Assembly (NCBI RefSeq): GCF_033568475.1
Contig: NW_027331831.1
Coordinates: 3,162,001-3,226,000 of the forward strand
Source of the DNA: Henckelia pumila
Lineage: Eukaryota > Streptophyta > Magnoliopsida > Lamiales > Gesneriaceae
Length of the DNA stretch: 64,000 nt
Direction: 5' to 3'
Positions 46,210 to 58,923 of the stretch are shown here, in pieces. The position numbers and the translations under genes are program-made. The notes beneath the pieces are model-generated. The model was not told the origin of the DNA. It ran no database searches and was given only the letters and a program-made list of their open reading frames with translations. Each line of letters opens with the position of its first letter. The stretch's first letter is position 1.

Positions 46210-49200
46210 ACTAATCCTTTGTACGTGGCATTGTTAACCTATCGAACCAGTCCCGGTCATGCAAGACTATCAGTTACGCAAGGTTTCCAGCCGATATACT
46301 CCGAATTAGGGTCCAACATGCTTCCGTAAGATTAAATAAATTTAAATATCTCTTTGACCAAAATGTCGTTGGGTCATACCTGCCGAGTTATACGAAGTTT
46401 TCCTCACACTCCAACCACGCAGTTGCAACAGATGATTTCTGCACAAGCTTCTTCAACGACACCCAGCACAGCCTTAATTCGTAAGCTACCTTAAGGCGTA
46501 TGGTATATAAATTTAATTATAAAATATGAGCATGAAAGAACAAGAGGCTTTAAAGAAATTATTCAGACATGATATTATTACATAAATCAACTCCTTTGAA
46601 GAGGAGAAGACAACTTGTTTAGCTACTCATAGTAACCTTGTTCTTGTAATACATAAAGAAAACTTAATACAATAGAGAGAAAAATATTACAACAATTTAT
46701 TTGTAAGAAAACTGAAGAGAATGATCGATATCTTCAGCTTCCTTGAACGCTTGTATTTATAGCTGAGGTTCCACTCGTTTCACCGAGAAACTTTAGGGAA
46801 TCTTACAGTTATCTTCTATTTTTTTATGTCATTATTGATGACATCTTTTACTAGTGAAAGAGGCAGTTGTCTTGTATTTTTTATCCCATTATTGATGACA
46901 TCTTTTACTAGTGGAGGAATCACATGTCTGCCACTTTCTTTTGGCTTTATTCTCCTCACATGCCCGCTTTATTGTTGTCGGGGCATCTTTTGCTTTTGAA
47001 GTAGGCCCCTGTGAAAACGCATCTTTGGTGGTCCTTGTCCACCTTTGCTTGTCTCAGAAAAATCTTTTCGATCCGTTCGGGGTCTGAAGTTTTTTTCGAA
47101 TTCTGGCTCCTTCTGGTTGGGACACTCTAGCTAGGCAGATGTTCTCTGACCATCTTCCGATATGAGCCATGTTACAAAATTTTCGGCGAGTCTCTTTACT
47201 CCCCGGCAACTTGTTGTTCCATAAAAAGTTTCTCTTCTTTTCGAAGAGTTCTTCCGCAAAAGCCGTAGTTTTTCCTGTCATTGTGTTTAACAGGAATGAT
47301 CCGTTCACAAAATTATGATAAAATTTGAACGAAAACTTGACCTTGTCCATTTCGGTGAGACAAACCCAAATACCCCATGTCCTTCTGGTTGAGATTTTAT
47401 TTTTTTTCCAAAAGTGAACACTAATGGTATTTCCTCAGGAATAGGGTCCTTAATGAATCTTTGATTATTCATGTCAGGTCTCCTTAGCTTCATGAAATGA
47501 AAGAGTTCGTGTAATCATTTCCCTGTTGGTTCTGGAGCTGCACTAAAGAAATATAATTCAAGTACATCTCCTCTGGACAAATGGTCATTATTTGCCCATG
47601 TTTCTTGGACTGCTTCCTGAATCCATTTGGGTAACTGTGATATCTACGGGAAGCTTGGTGACGTTGTATAAACTGAGGTCAAGTCTCCAAATTCATACCA
47701 AAGCTTTACATCCTTAGGATTGACATTGTTTTTTAGCCATACCCTTGGATATATCCCTGCAACATCAACCCTGCAAGTGTTAGGGTTAATTTCACTTCTT
47801 GTACTTAATTTATCCCACCTCTGTTGATAAACCTGAAATGAAGAAATAATAGCTGAATTAGTATCGATCTTAGATTTGCCCTTGTCAGTGTTGGGCCTAA
47901 GATTGATCTCTTCCTCTTTTACCCCAGAGGCGGAGGGTTGACTTGATGAGGAATCCTCATCAATTGTTGCTTCATCTAGATCATCAAAAGCTGATGATAG
48001 ATTAGCACTTGTTTCTTAAGTTTTAGCTTCCTCAACATCTTGTTTTTCAACCGGTGGTTGTATTTCTTGTTTTTGTAAAACCAATGGTTTTAGCCTATCT
48101 TGTTTATGAGAAACCAATGGTTTCTCTATGGCCTTCACAATTGGCCCTTGAATAGCAGCCATAGTTGTGTTTGAGCTTGCATACACCCTGTAATTCGATT
48201 AGATACTTTGATCCGATCAGCTTATTGTAACCTGCCGGCCATTTCAACATTAATGGCTAACTGGTTGAACTCGGTTTGAAGCAACCCAAGGTGTTCCCTG
48301 AGATGCCTCTACATTTTCATGATGAAATCCACGTCACTGCCTTCCATCTCTTGTTAAAAAATCTGCAAGAATATTTTCATGAGATTTAATAATAACAATA
48401 TCAAAAATATAATTTTGACATAATGCTTGCCATCTTAATAACCTAGCTTTCTCAGGTTTAGATTCAATTTTATTTTTTAAGAAAGCTTTTACCTGGGTGT
48501 TATCGACCTTTAGCGTGAATTTTTTAGCAAGTAAAAATAATGGCCATTTTTGAAAGCCCTTTTAACTGCATAAAATTTCTTTTCGTTGATATGCCATCTG
48601 ATGGCCTCTGATTCTGAAAAAAGACCGCTACAGTATATGCATGGTATTTCTCCATCCGGAGTGATCTTGGTAAGGACTGCTGCCCACCAATCGTCACTAG
48701 CATCCGTAAATAAAACCAGATCATCTTCATCTTCGGGTATAGCCATTTTTGGGAGATTCTTACATATTTCCTTTAATTGGTTTACCCCTTGAGTATGGTC
48801 TTCGGTCCATATAAACCTAGCATCCTTTTTTAACAAAGGAATGAACACTTTTATGTACATTGCTAGGTTGTTAATGAACATCCCTGCGAAATTAACTACT
48901 CCAAGAAAACTCTGGAGTTGTTTTATGTCTTTGAGTTTATCTGAAAAATTCTTTATCTTTTTCACAATATGGGGTTGTAAAATTATTCCAGTTTCATCAA
49001 TCAATACCAAGGAATTCAATTTTTCTTGTTGCTATGACTGCTTTCTTTTCAGATAAGACCAGTCCTTCTTTTTTACAAATTTTAGAAAAAATCTCTAAGT
49101 GTTTAACGTGTTCGTCTATATTTTTTGATGCTATAAGAATATCATCAATATAAACAACATAAAGTTGAAATAATCTTTAAAAAGGTTATCCATCTTTTTT

Positions 49201-50235
49201 TGAAATATCTGGGGTGCATTAGCCAATCCCATAGGCATAACTTTCCAAATATAGTGTCCTTGTGGAGTAGAGAAGGCTGTGAATTTCTTACTGCCTTCTT
49301 CCATTCGAATCTGGTAAAATCCAGACTTACAATCAAATTTTGAGAACACTCTAGCATTTCGTACACAGCTAATTAGGTGTTCTCTACTTGGTATGAAGTA
49401 CCCATCAAACTCCAGGATTTTATTAATACCTTGGTAGTTAATAACTAACCTGGGTTTCCCTCTTTTTATTTCATCATGATTTCTGACTAGAAATCCTGGG
49501 CTGCTATATGGTGAAACTCCTTTTTTGATTAGACCAAGGTCCAAATGTTCCTTGATAATTATTCTCATATCCCTTTGATCTGTTATGTTTATCGGGATAG
49601 ACTTATATCTGACGAATTCATACTCTTTGCCTTCCTTTAGAGTAAGACTAGCTTTGAGTTGATTTCTATCCCACAATGCCAAAGGATGCACGTTGTAACT
49701 TTCTTTGAGCCTCTTTTTGACATCTTTAAGGGATACCTTATTTTATAACTCTATATCTCTGTGATTTAGAGTCACCTTGAGAAGCTCCATATCCTCTGTT
49801 TGGAGCTCTTGTTCTGTTGTTATTTTCAACATGGTTTCTCCAAACCTTCTTGGATCTTTCATTTTTGGGTGAAAAAGTTGTCCTTTATCACCATGCTGGC
49901 TGCGAAATATTATCGGCAATTGTCGATAAAAAGCAACTTTGAGCCTTTGAACGATAATTTTATGATCACAAATTGTAGTGAACATAAGTCTTCTTGACTC
50001 ATTGTCTTGTGTGTATTTCTTAAACATTTGTAAGAAGTTATTTCCTAATAGGATATCAGCTCCTGTATCATGGAAATAGATTGGTGGTGTCTTACCTTGT
50101 ACCAAGGTGTTTGACCTGCTCCTCCCATGAAGATTTCTGTTTGTTTTATTCCTTTGCAAAGAATTAAAATTCTTCTAGAGAAATCCCGCCCAGCAATTTT
50201 TGGCAATTCTTCTTCACATTCTTCAGGGAAGACTC
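46210..50235 (-). mobile_element. endogenous pararetrovirus fossil (Caulimoviridae), broken
   Basis: Minus-strand viral fossil. In viral order, high to low coordinates, it shows a pepsin-like protease region (about 50150-49750), reverse transcriptase with caulimovirid signatures (DGYFIPSREHLI, CKSGFYQIRMEE, MPMGLANAPQIFQKKMD; about 49690-49130), RNase H (FTDASDDWWAAVL; about 49020-48510), a later frame resembling an inclusion-body/transactivator region (about 48350-47040), then a 35S-like promoter and leader (about 46950-46210). There is no integrase, which fits the family. It carries several breaks and is not intact. The genus is unassigned. The left limit is approximate. The right limit is the copia insertion at 50236, so the upstream viral genes (movement, coat) would lie beyond the window if they survive. 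It predates the copia insertion. Confidence 0.82.
46750..46930 (-). promoter_or_regulatory. 35S-like pararetroviral promoter region (fossil)
   Basis: On the minus strand, TATAAATACAA lies at 46761-46751. Upstream of it (about 46818-46915) two direct copies of about 50 bases share ACTAGTAAAAGATGTCATCA and an AATAATG tail. A duplicated upstream block before a TATA box just after the last viral frame is the expected layout of a caulimovirid pregenomic promoter. Confidence 0.6.
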
Positions 50236-52104
50236 TGAAAGAGTGGGTGCCCGGTTAGCCAACTTGTGGCTAAGGGCTTTTATGACTCTATGTAAAACAA
50301 TCTTTTGTTTAATATAATTTACACTTTTATAATGGCATTGACTTTATCTTTATTCATATTGTTATATTATGATATACTATTGTTGTTTTGATAAAGACCT
50401 TGAATATACTATAGTGTATGTAAGATGTGGTAGCACATGGGGATGACTATCATGAAACACATCTTATAGTCACTGTATATTCTAAACTGTTCCTAGTCAA
50501 TTGAGCCGTCCGCAAATAAGGATAAGGATCGCTCGAGATTGAGACTAGCATTTGTGATGCCGAGTACCACGTTTCATTGGTATGGAACATAGAGATGTTC
50601 AAAGCATGCAAATGGATATTCATATGATGAATGATCGAACTACCCTATTCGGACTTTCCAAGTGGTTATCACTTATCGAGTGGATAAAGTCCGCGGTTTT
50701 GGTTGTACACCATTAGTCCTTATTACTTGAAACATCATTGAGACTCTATATGCTAGTACTGTACTTTGACTCGTTTACCGACTCTATTGGGGTCATCAGG
50801 TGTCGGGATTGAGTACAGTTACGACACATATAGGAGTCGATGCTTTGTTGTCAAGGATTCATCACATACTTTCAAGTGTGGATATCCTATGCAATCTGAG
50901 GAGATATTAGTGTGACGAATATCTGGCCAGAGTACATGATGTGTTTTAGGTTAATGGGTTTTCCTAGTAACACATGCGATGTCACTAATAGATCTCCAAG
51001 ATGTTATGCATAGTTATCGAATCTCGAACAACTCTCGATATACCAATGGTTGTTGATTCGATCGGGATATATGGATGAAGGGACCGTACTGTACGCTAAC
51101 CAAAATTTACTGGTTCTTGCAGGCACTATCAGTAATACCTAGGGAATCATGGGGCGATGTTGCTAGGCGCTCTTACCATCATTCGATGGGTAAGTCGAAA
51201 TTTGTTGTTCCGAGTCACAAGGAGTTGTGAGCCCACGGCTAGCTGTATTCCTGAACCATTGAGGGTTACACAAGTAATGGATTACTAAAACCCCGTAGAG
51301 ATAGTTAAATTTAAAGAGTTAAATTTAATGAAAGAGAAATTGGACTTCTTATCTAAAGGAAGTAAGATTTCCTAAAATGACATAGGGATGGGCATTTTTG
51401 GAAATCACTGAATTCGGATTCAGAAAAATTATCTTGACTCTAAAAGATGCAGAAATGGTTTCTGTGCACATTGGTGAAATCAGTTTATCAATCGGAGTCA
51501 CGATGAATTTTATATTAATTTCTATAACAACAGGCTTGGCTTGTTGGGCTTAAGTTATGGATTGTGGGCTTTAAGGAGTTAGAGTCCTGATACAATTATA
51601 ACTAAAAATTATCTATAAATATACTGCAGTGTTCGAAAATTCCATAAGATTTTCAGTCTTGCAATTTTCGAATTTCAGCCTATATTATTCAAGGGGATTT
51701 TCGAAATCCTCTGTCCCTTTTGGAGAAAATTCGCGTTGTGATTTTTGTGAAAAATTACAATCTGAATTAACAGATCATATCTGTTTATTCTCTACGCAAA
51801 CTTCTGATTGATTTCTAGTGCAGTCAATCAGAGGATTTTGTTTTCTATTCGTGGACCTGATTGAAAAAACGTTCGTTCATCAGTTCCTGGGATATACAAT
51901 AAGAGCAGATTAAATTCTGTTGGTGTTCATAATCTCGCTTCGAGATTTTAAGGTAAAATATTTAATAGTGATTATTTGTTTTACTTACACAAATTTAATC
52001 GTAAAGTTTTGATACCCAGATATGGAATCGTTCCATATTAATAAAATAAATTTTTAAACTTCCGCTGCACCGGGTATCAATTCTAATCTGAACACAGTTT
52101 TCCA
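50236..52104 (+). repeat. 5' LTR of copia element
   Basis: Begins TGAAAGAGTGGGTGCCCGG and ends near TTTTCCA just before the primer site. At about 1.87 kb it is long for a copia LTR. A TATA-like box (TATAAATA, 51614-51621) marks the likely transcription start. The first 1.17 kb recurs at 62831-64000. Confidence 0.88.
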
Positions 52105-53546
52105 AAAGTGGTATCAGAGCCAGGTTGCTCAGATCAAACGATTAAATTAATCGATTGTACAAAATTTTTAAGCCTCGGTTTTTGAAACAAAACGAAAATT
52201 TAAAATTGAAATTTTAATGGGCAAATCGGGCAGCGATTGGATCGCTGCCCAAGGGGCAGCGACGGGCTGCCCAGCCCGGGCCCCTTTTTGGGGAGCGGAC
52301 TGCCCGGGATTGTCCCGGGCAGCCCGGAAAAATTATTTTTTAATTTTTAATTAAAATTTTAATTTTTGAAATTCTAGTTTTTGATTCGATCGAAAAATTT
52401 TTTTGATTGGTTCACGAGGCATCGGATCGAATTGTTCGAGTCCGAAAATTTTAAAATTGATTTTTGGATAAATTTGAATTTTTGGAAAATTTATAAATTT
52501 TATCCGTTAAATTAAATTTTATAAAATTAATTATTTTGGTACAATTGATGATAAGATATGATCTTATGGATGGATAAGATAAAATATGATTTTATCTTTT
52601 AAATTATGATGTCTTTGCATGTTTATCCAATTATTTAATTATTGAATTAATTAATGGATAAAGGATGATCGATTGCCATGACCAATGTTTTAGGTGTATG
52701 TTAGGTGATTTACATTTGTCTTATTGTTGTTGGTGTTTATTAATGGGCTTGGTTTATAGCCCAATATGATTGTCATATATAATAAAAGTGAGCCTGGTTT
52801 ATGGCCCGTTCCCATCCCAAAAAATTTATCCCATATTTGTCATCGAAATTTATTGTAAATTTATTAGACTTAGTGGGAGACAAAGATTTGAAGAAATGGT
52901 GGGCCCAGCAGACAATGAAGACCGAAGAAATATAAATTGGAAGCACAATGTAATAGGATTGCATTGCATACTTGCATATCACCTAGGATTGGACTTAGAC
53001 TCGTGATTGGCAACCACGGGTCGATTAGTTAATGGGATCGATCATCCTTAAATAATATATGATATTATTGATGTATGCATGTTTAGACAAAATTATATGA
53101 ATCCCGCAAGCATACATAAATTGCATGATGAGACAAATTTTCAAAAATTAAAAATCCCTCATTTTAAATATGATTTAAAATTGATATCAAGATTAATAAA
53201 AAGGGAATTTAAATATTGTTTAAATATTCCTACCTTCCATCAACGATCAATGTATGAGATGCTACCCGCGGATACGGTCCGGCTCATATTATTTGGGGGG
53301 CCCGTTCATCGGAAAGCTGTACATTGGATCGACACATGTTGTAAGTTGGGTGGAACTCCCATAGGATTGGCTCATATTATTGGGAATCCACATGGCGACC
53401 GTCCATCACAACTTAATATTGATGGGTTATCTTGACATGTCACAATAAACGGCGTCATATTATTGGGCCCTTATTGGACATGAGGTAAAAACATGGGGGT
53501 TACTTTAGAAGTAATTTGGCTCTACCTTTTGAAAATTATGGTTGGC
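52105..53546 (+). other. copia untranslated leader, first part
   Basis: Primer binding site at 52109-52120, a GC-rich hairpin cluster at 52228-52322, then AT-rich sequence up to the insertion of the inner LTR element. It resumes at 58718-58923. A 118-codon open stretch at 53079-53435 has no family resemblance. Confidence 0.7.
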
Positions 53547-54943
53547 TGATCGAGCAAATACTACCACGAAAAATCAACGTAAATATATCTATCAATTAAG
53601 CTCGAATAAATCGCAAGTGCACGAGTCAAGTAATAATATAGTGTACAAAGTACGAGTATCGTCCCACAGAAATTGATTTATGACAAGATTACCTCAAATA
53701 TGATTCTTTAATTAGTTAAAACGAGAGAGAGAATAAATTAATAAACTAAAATAACAAGATAAATTAAAATCAAAACAATAAATTAAGTTCAGAAAATAAA
53801 TAAACGATTGTTAGGATCTCGGTTCACCTACCCCTTTTCTCCTCTAATGATTGAATTTTAATTCTCAAGTTATGCTTTTGACGGAATTCTCTAATCTATC
53901 AATATACTCTCTCGAGCTATATTAATCTAATTAACGAATTGTAATAACCAAGTCTTCTTGTGTTATTTAACAATTGCAATTGCATTAACGATTTGTGGAA
54001 TCCTCTAGCTTTCGACCTGGTGGACTATGACTATCAACATGTATCCAACCTCATATCTCTATGTAAATTGTAGATCCATGGATTATATTACCCTATCATG
54101 TCATAAAATCTCCTCTCGGTATCAATTATAACACATAAAATCAATAAGAAGTTGATCAATCTCCAAAATTGCAATAAACACAATAATATAATCAAGAATG
54201 CTTAAAAATCAAATTCAATCTTCAAGAAGAAATCAAAACAAAGTTTTGAGGGTAGGATCCCCTAAATCCCAACAAATAAAAGAAAAGAAAAAGAGAAAAC
54301 TAGTTTGTGGTTCTTGAGTTCTTCACGTCGTCTCCCTTTTCTCACGTTCCTTTCTCTCCTTTGGTTGATGGTCGCCTCCCCTCTGCGTTTGTGATGGTTT
54401 TTGGAACCCTTAAAACGTCAGATTTTTATCTATTTAAAGTGCTCAAGAGTTCCTTCTATGTAAAACACCCGAAAAAATAATTTTTCCAACTTACGCGGGA
54501 GCGCCCGAGCGGTAGAAAAGTGCAGCTCGCGCGCTGGGGCTTCTGTTCTGAACTTTTTTCTCAAACAGGCATGCGCCCGCGCGGTAATAAATAGCAGCCC
54601 GCGCGCCACTATTTTTTCCAGCGCGCAACAATTTTATAAAATTCATAACTTGAGTTCTAGCCGTCGGATTGAGCTGAAATTTTGACAGTAGCTTTAAAAC
54701 ATCTTAAACTACAATATGGACGGTGAAGATTTGATTTAGAGCTTCCTAAAATTAAATTTGAATTTTTTACCAAGGCTGCTCCGTAATTCATTCTTCAAAA
54801 ACCCATTTCCTACAAAATTAACCCGGAAAGTGAAATGCTCATGCATGAGATTAATTACAAATAAAACATATAAAAATACACAAGAAACCATATGAGTGCA
54901 TGCCAAATAGACATAAAATAATGCACACAAAATGCACTTATCA
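53547..54943 (-). repeat. LTR (3' copy in element sense) of inner element
   Basis: 1397 bp, pairs with 57317-58712. GC-rich motifs such as GCGCCCGAGCGG and CGCGCGC are present in both copies near 54490-54610. Confidence 0.92.
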
Positions 54944-57316
54944 ACACCCCCAAACTTAACTCTTATTCGCCCTCGAGCAAGACATGCAAAAATAAAATGC
55001 AAACAAAAACATAAGTAAGGATGATTCAATAATGTACACAGCCTCCGAGAAGTTCAATCACAAAACAAAATCACCGACATGCTCTCAACTTTTCATAATA
55101 CACCTTCGGTTTAACGTGAACGTGTGTGTGTGAAATGTCATTCCAGTTTCATACAACTTAGACCGAATTCGTTTCAAAACTGCTTAGCAACCTATGACAA
55201 ATTAGTGCAAGTTTCACTCTTCAAGTGCTCATTCCTTCTAACAATCTCTAGACTAAACCAACCTCCCTTGAGATAATGAATTACACACCTCCGGATTTTG
55301 CACCCGGTATTGCTTTAGCCCCAATAATTACCCGCTGACTTAGCTATAACTGGCTAGGATACGAAAAATCATTCTATTTTTTCTTTCTAATCCCCTCGTC
55401 TATAGCCCGGATGGAGCATCAATCCCATTTAATCCGCATACTTAGCCTTAAATTTATTTATTCTTTTTTTTTTTAGGATTTTAATCCTTTCAAGGCCCGG
55501 ATGGAATTGTAGATACTTTTTTTCTAGGTACGCCCAAGATCATAAGTGTAAACTAGAGCCTCATCAAAATTCATAGAGCACAATCAAGATCCACAAACCA
55601 CCTATTGTCGTGCAATGGTCAAACAGACAGAAACTTCATCAAATATTTCGCTACAATTCACTGGTCTAACATTAGTGCTTAAAAATATTCACGATTCAAC
55701 CTACAGTTTCTCATGTCCAGTCAAGAGCAAATTTTTTCAAAAAAAACATTTTTTTTTTCAAAAAACTTCATCATCATTGGCTATTATGACTCATCCTACC
55801 CATAACAATGCAAACAATAACTAACACAAACTGTATGCAAACAAATACGAAACACGAAAGATGCAACACAAACACATAGACAATGCAATACTAGTCTACC
55901 CCCCATACTTATCCAAAGCATTGCCCTCAATGCTTCAGAACAATGAACAGAATGCAAAACGAACAAATTCAAAACAACAATAAACACAATGAAAACAAAA
56001 TAACACTCCCCTAGTCAATCATCGTGGTGTATATCCATCTGTCGCTGCTGCACCACATTTCTTAGGCCATTAATATTCCAAAATATTCACCTTGCAAATC
56101 AAAAATTTTGAGGGATTAAACATGATCAACTCAATATAAAACAACAACTAGATAAAAACTAACACTAAAAAAAATGATGTAAAAATCTTGGGTTGCCTCC
56201 CAAGTAGCGCTTGATTTTCAGTCTTCGGCTCGACCCTCAGAAGCACTCATCAAAGAGCGGTTGATGCCCAAAGTAAGTGTCATATGACACCACCAATGGG
56301 TGTTTGTTCCATGTGCCCTCAAGCTTGGCCAGATGTAAGCAGTTTATGCTCATCACCTCAACAACACTCCATAGCAGCTGATAAACATGGGAGGAGAACA
56401 TCTCTGTAGGTTCTCGGAGAACAAATTCTTGTGAAATTTGTGTTGGCGGTGTATCTGCATAAATTTTCTCCTTCAGAACTTCTTCCGGCTGAGGTTCAAT
56501 GGGAAGAGAAAACTTAAACACCTCTAGATATTTAGAATGAATTGATTCGCACTCCAAATCATGGTTCTCTAAGTCATCATCATCGAACCAAATTTTGGGA
56601 ATCACTGTTTGAGTATCTTTCTTCACTTCATGTTCTCGGTGGTCATGAAAGATTGATCTATTCACATTCTCTATCTGCTCGACAAGGTGGCATCGAGAAC
56701 TGATTTGATCTTCTATAGCTGTCTCAGTCAGTGCCACGTACTTGCTCACCATATCCTCTATTGACTGCAAGATCAATTGAGAACAACTTACCTCCTCCTC
56801 TTGAAACTCAAATGGTTGGTCTGAAAACTCTGGGTAATGAGTATCTTGCGGGTATTGTGGCTCCAAATCTGTGGTGTAAGATCCCAATACCCATGGTAGT
56901 CAAATTCTGCCATATCATCTAATATGTGTATTGCACTGTCCTCATCGCGGCAAAATAGTGAACAACCAGTTTGCAAAGCTCCATTAATTACCCATCTCCT
57001 TGTCACTGCATCCAAACCATTAAGAAAAAATTTAAGAAGAGAATAATTAGAAAAGTCATGATACCGAAAAGTATTCGCCAAATAATTGAATCTCTCCCAT
57101 GCTGCGTAGAATGGCTCTCCATGTTGCTGGGTAAAACTCGTGAATACTTGTCGATGGAACATCTCAAAATATTACACCAGATAAATTCCTGCAAAAATAA
57201 AATAGAAAACGGTAGATCACGCAGGAATAAAGTAAAATAAATAAAAGAATTAACCAAAGAAAATAACAAAAAGTAAAAATTGTCAATTTCAATCCCCGGC
57301 AACGGCGCCAAAAACT
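54944..57316 (-). other. interior of the gag-only LTR element
   Basis: Minus strand: primer site, short leader, gag-like region, then about 1.2 kb of AC-rich non-coding sequence before the purine tract. The absence of pol makes this a parasite of a related full-length element (inference). Confidence 0.75.
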
Positions 57317-58712
57317 TGATCGAGCAAATACTACCACGAAAAATCAACGTAAATATATCTATCAATTAAGCTCGAATAAATCGCAAGTGCACGAGTCAAG
57401 TAATAATATAGTGTACAAAGTATGAGTATCGTCCCACAGAGATTGATTTATGACAAGATTACCTCAAATATGATTCTTTAATTAATTAAAACGAGAGAGA
57501 GAATAAATTAATAAACTAAAATAAAAAGATAAATTAAAAGCAAAACAATAAATTAAGTTCAGAAAATAAATAAACGATTGTTAGGATTTCGGTTCACCTA
57601 CCCCTTTTCTCCTCTAATGATTGAATTTTAATTCTCAAGTTATGCTTTTGACGGAATTCCCTAATCTATCAGTATACTCTCTCGAGCTATATTAATCTAA
57701 TTAACGAATTGTAATAACCAAGTCTCATTGTGTTATTTAACAATTGCAATTGCATTAACGATTTGTGGAATCCTCTAGCTTTCGACCTGGTGGACTATGA
57801 CTATCAACATGTATCCAACCTCATATCTCTATGTAAATTGTAGATCCATGGATTATATTACCCTATCATGTCATAAAATCTTCTCTCGGTATCAATTATA
57901 ACACATAAAATCAATAAGAAGTTGATCAATCTCCAAAATTGCAATAAACACAATAATATAATCAAGAATGCTTAAAAATCAAATTCAATCTTCAAGAAGA
58001 AATCAAAACAAAGTTTTGGGGGTAGGATCCCCTAAATCCCAACAAATAAAAGAAAAGAAAAAGAGAAAACTAGTTTGTGGTTCTTGAGTTCTTCACGCCG
58101 TCTCCCTCTTCTCACGTTCCTTTCTCTCCTTGGTTGATGGTTGCCTCCCCTCTGCGTTTGTGATGGTTTTTGAAACCCTTAAAACGTCAGATTTTTATCT
58201 ATTTAAAGTGCCCAAGAGTTCCTTCTATGTAAAACACCCGAGAAAATAATTTTTCCAACTTACGCGGGAGCGCCCGAGCGGTAGAAAAGTGCAGCTTGCG
58301 CGCTGGGGTTTCTGTTCTGAACTTTTTTCTCAAACAGGCATGCGCCCGCACAGTAATAAATAGCAGCCCGCGCGCCCACTATTTTTTCCAGCGCGCAACA
58401 ATTTTGTAAAATTCATAACTTGAGTTCTAGCCGTCGGATTGAGCTGAAATTTTGACAATAGCTTTAAAACATCTTAAAAACAATCTGGACGGTGGAGATT
58501 TGATTTGGAGCTTCTTAAAATTAAATTTGAATTTTTTACCAAGGCTGCTCCGTAATTCATTCTTCAAAAACCCATTTCCTACAAAATTAACCCGGAGAGT
58601 GAAATGCTCATGCATGAGATTAATTACAAATAAAACATATAAAAATACACAAGAAACCATATGAATGCATGCAAAATAGACATAAAATAATGCACACAAA
58701 ATGCACTTATCA
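57317..58712 (-). repeat. LTR (5' copy in element sense) of inner element
   Basis: 1396 bp, the partner of 53547-54943. The primer site lies directly beside its lower end. Confidence 0.92.
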
Positions 58713-58923
58713 TTGGCTGATATTATTCAGGATCATGATTTGTCAATTGAACTCCATGTTCTCACTAAGGAAAACAGTTTTCCGTTTTCACTAGAGGGTA
58801 GTGAAATCGTTAAAATAGTGGGAGTGTAATTCATAAAATTAAAATTCGCCATATTTTATGTCTTAGTAAATTAATTAAACAATCATTGATTATTGTCTGT
58901 TTCCTTTTCAGTATACTATTACA

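Larger units (their letters stand above)
53547..58712 (-). mobile_element. non-autonomous gag-only LTR element (Ty3/gypsy style) inside the copia leader
   Basis: Identical-end LTRs of about 1.4 kb lie at 53547-54943 and 57317-58712 and both begin TGATCGAGCAAATACTACC and end GCACTTATCA on the plus strand. The perfect 5-bp duplication TTGGC flanks it (53542-53546 and 58713-58717). On the minus strand the primer site is TGGCGCCGTTGCCGGGG (57310-57294), typical of Tat/Ogre/Athila-like elements, and a purine tract (AAGTTTGGGGGTGT) abuts the other LTR. The 2.4-kb interior shows only a gag-like region (about 57160-56240, with WERFNYLANTFRYHDF); no RT or integrase was seen. The coding part is broken. 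LTRs differ by eye at about 35 sites (2-3 percent), so it is young, on the order of one to two million years. Confidence 0.9.

Noticed and set aside
52109-52120. tRNA-Met gene
   Set aside because: Only the 12-base 3' complement is present, directly after an LTR, so it is a primer binding site.
53079-53435. 118-codon open frame in the copia leader as an extra gene
   Set aside because: No family resemblance and no conserved motif; leaders of this kind are non-coding.
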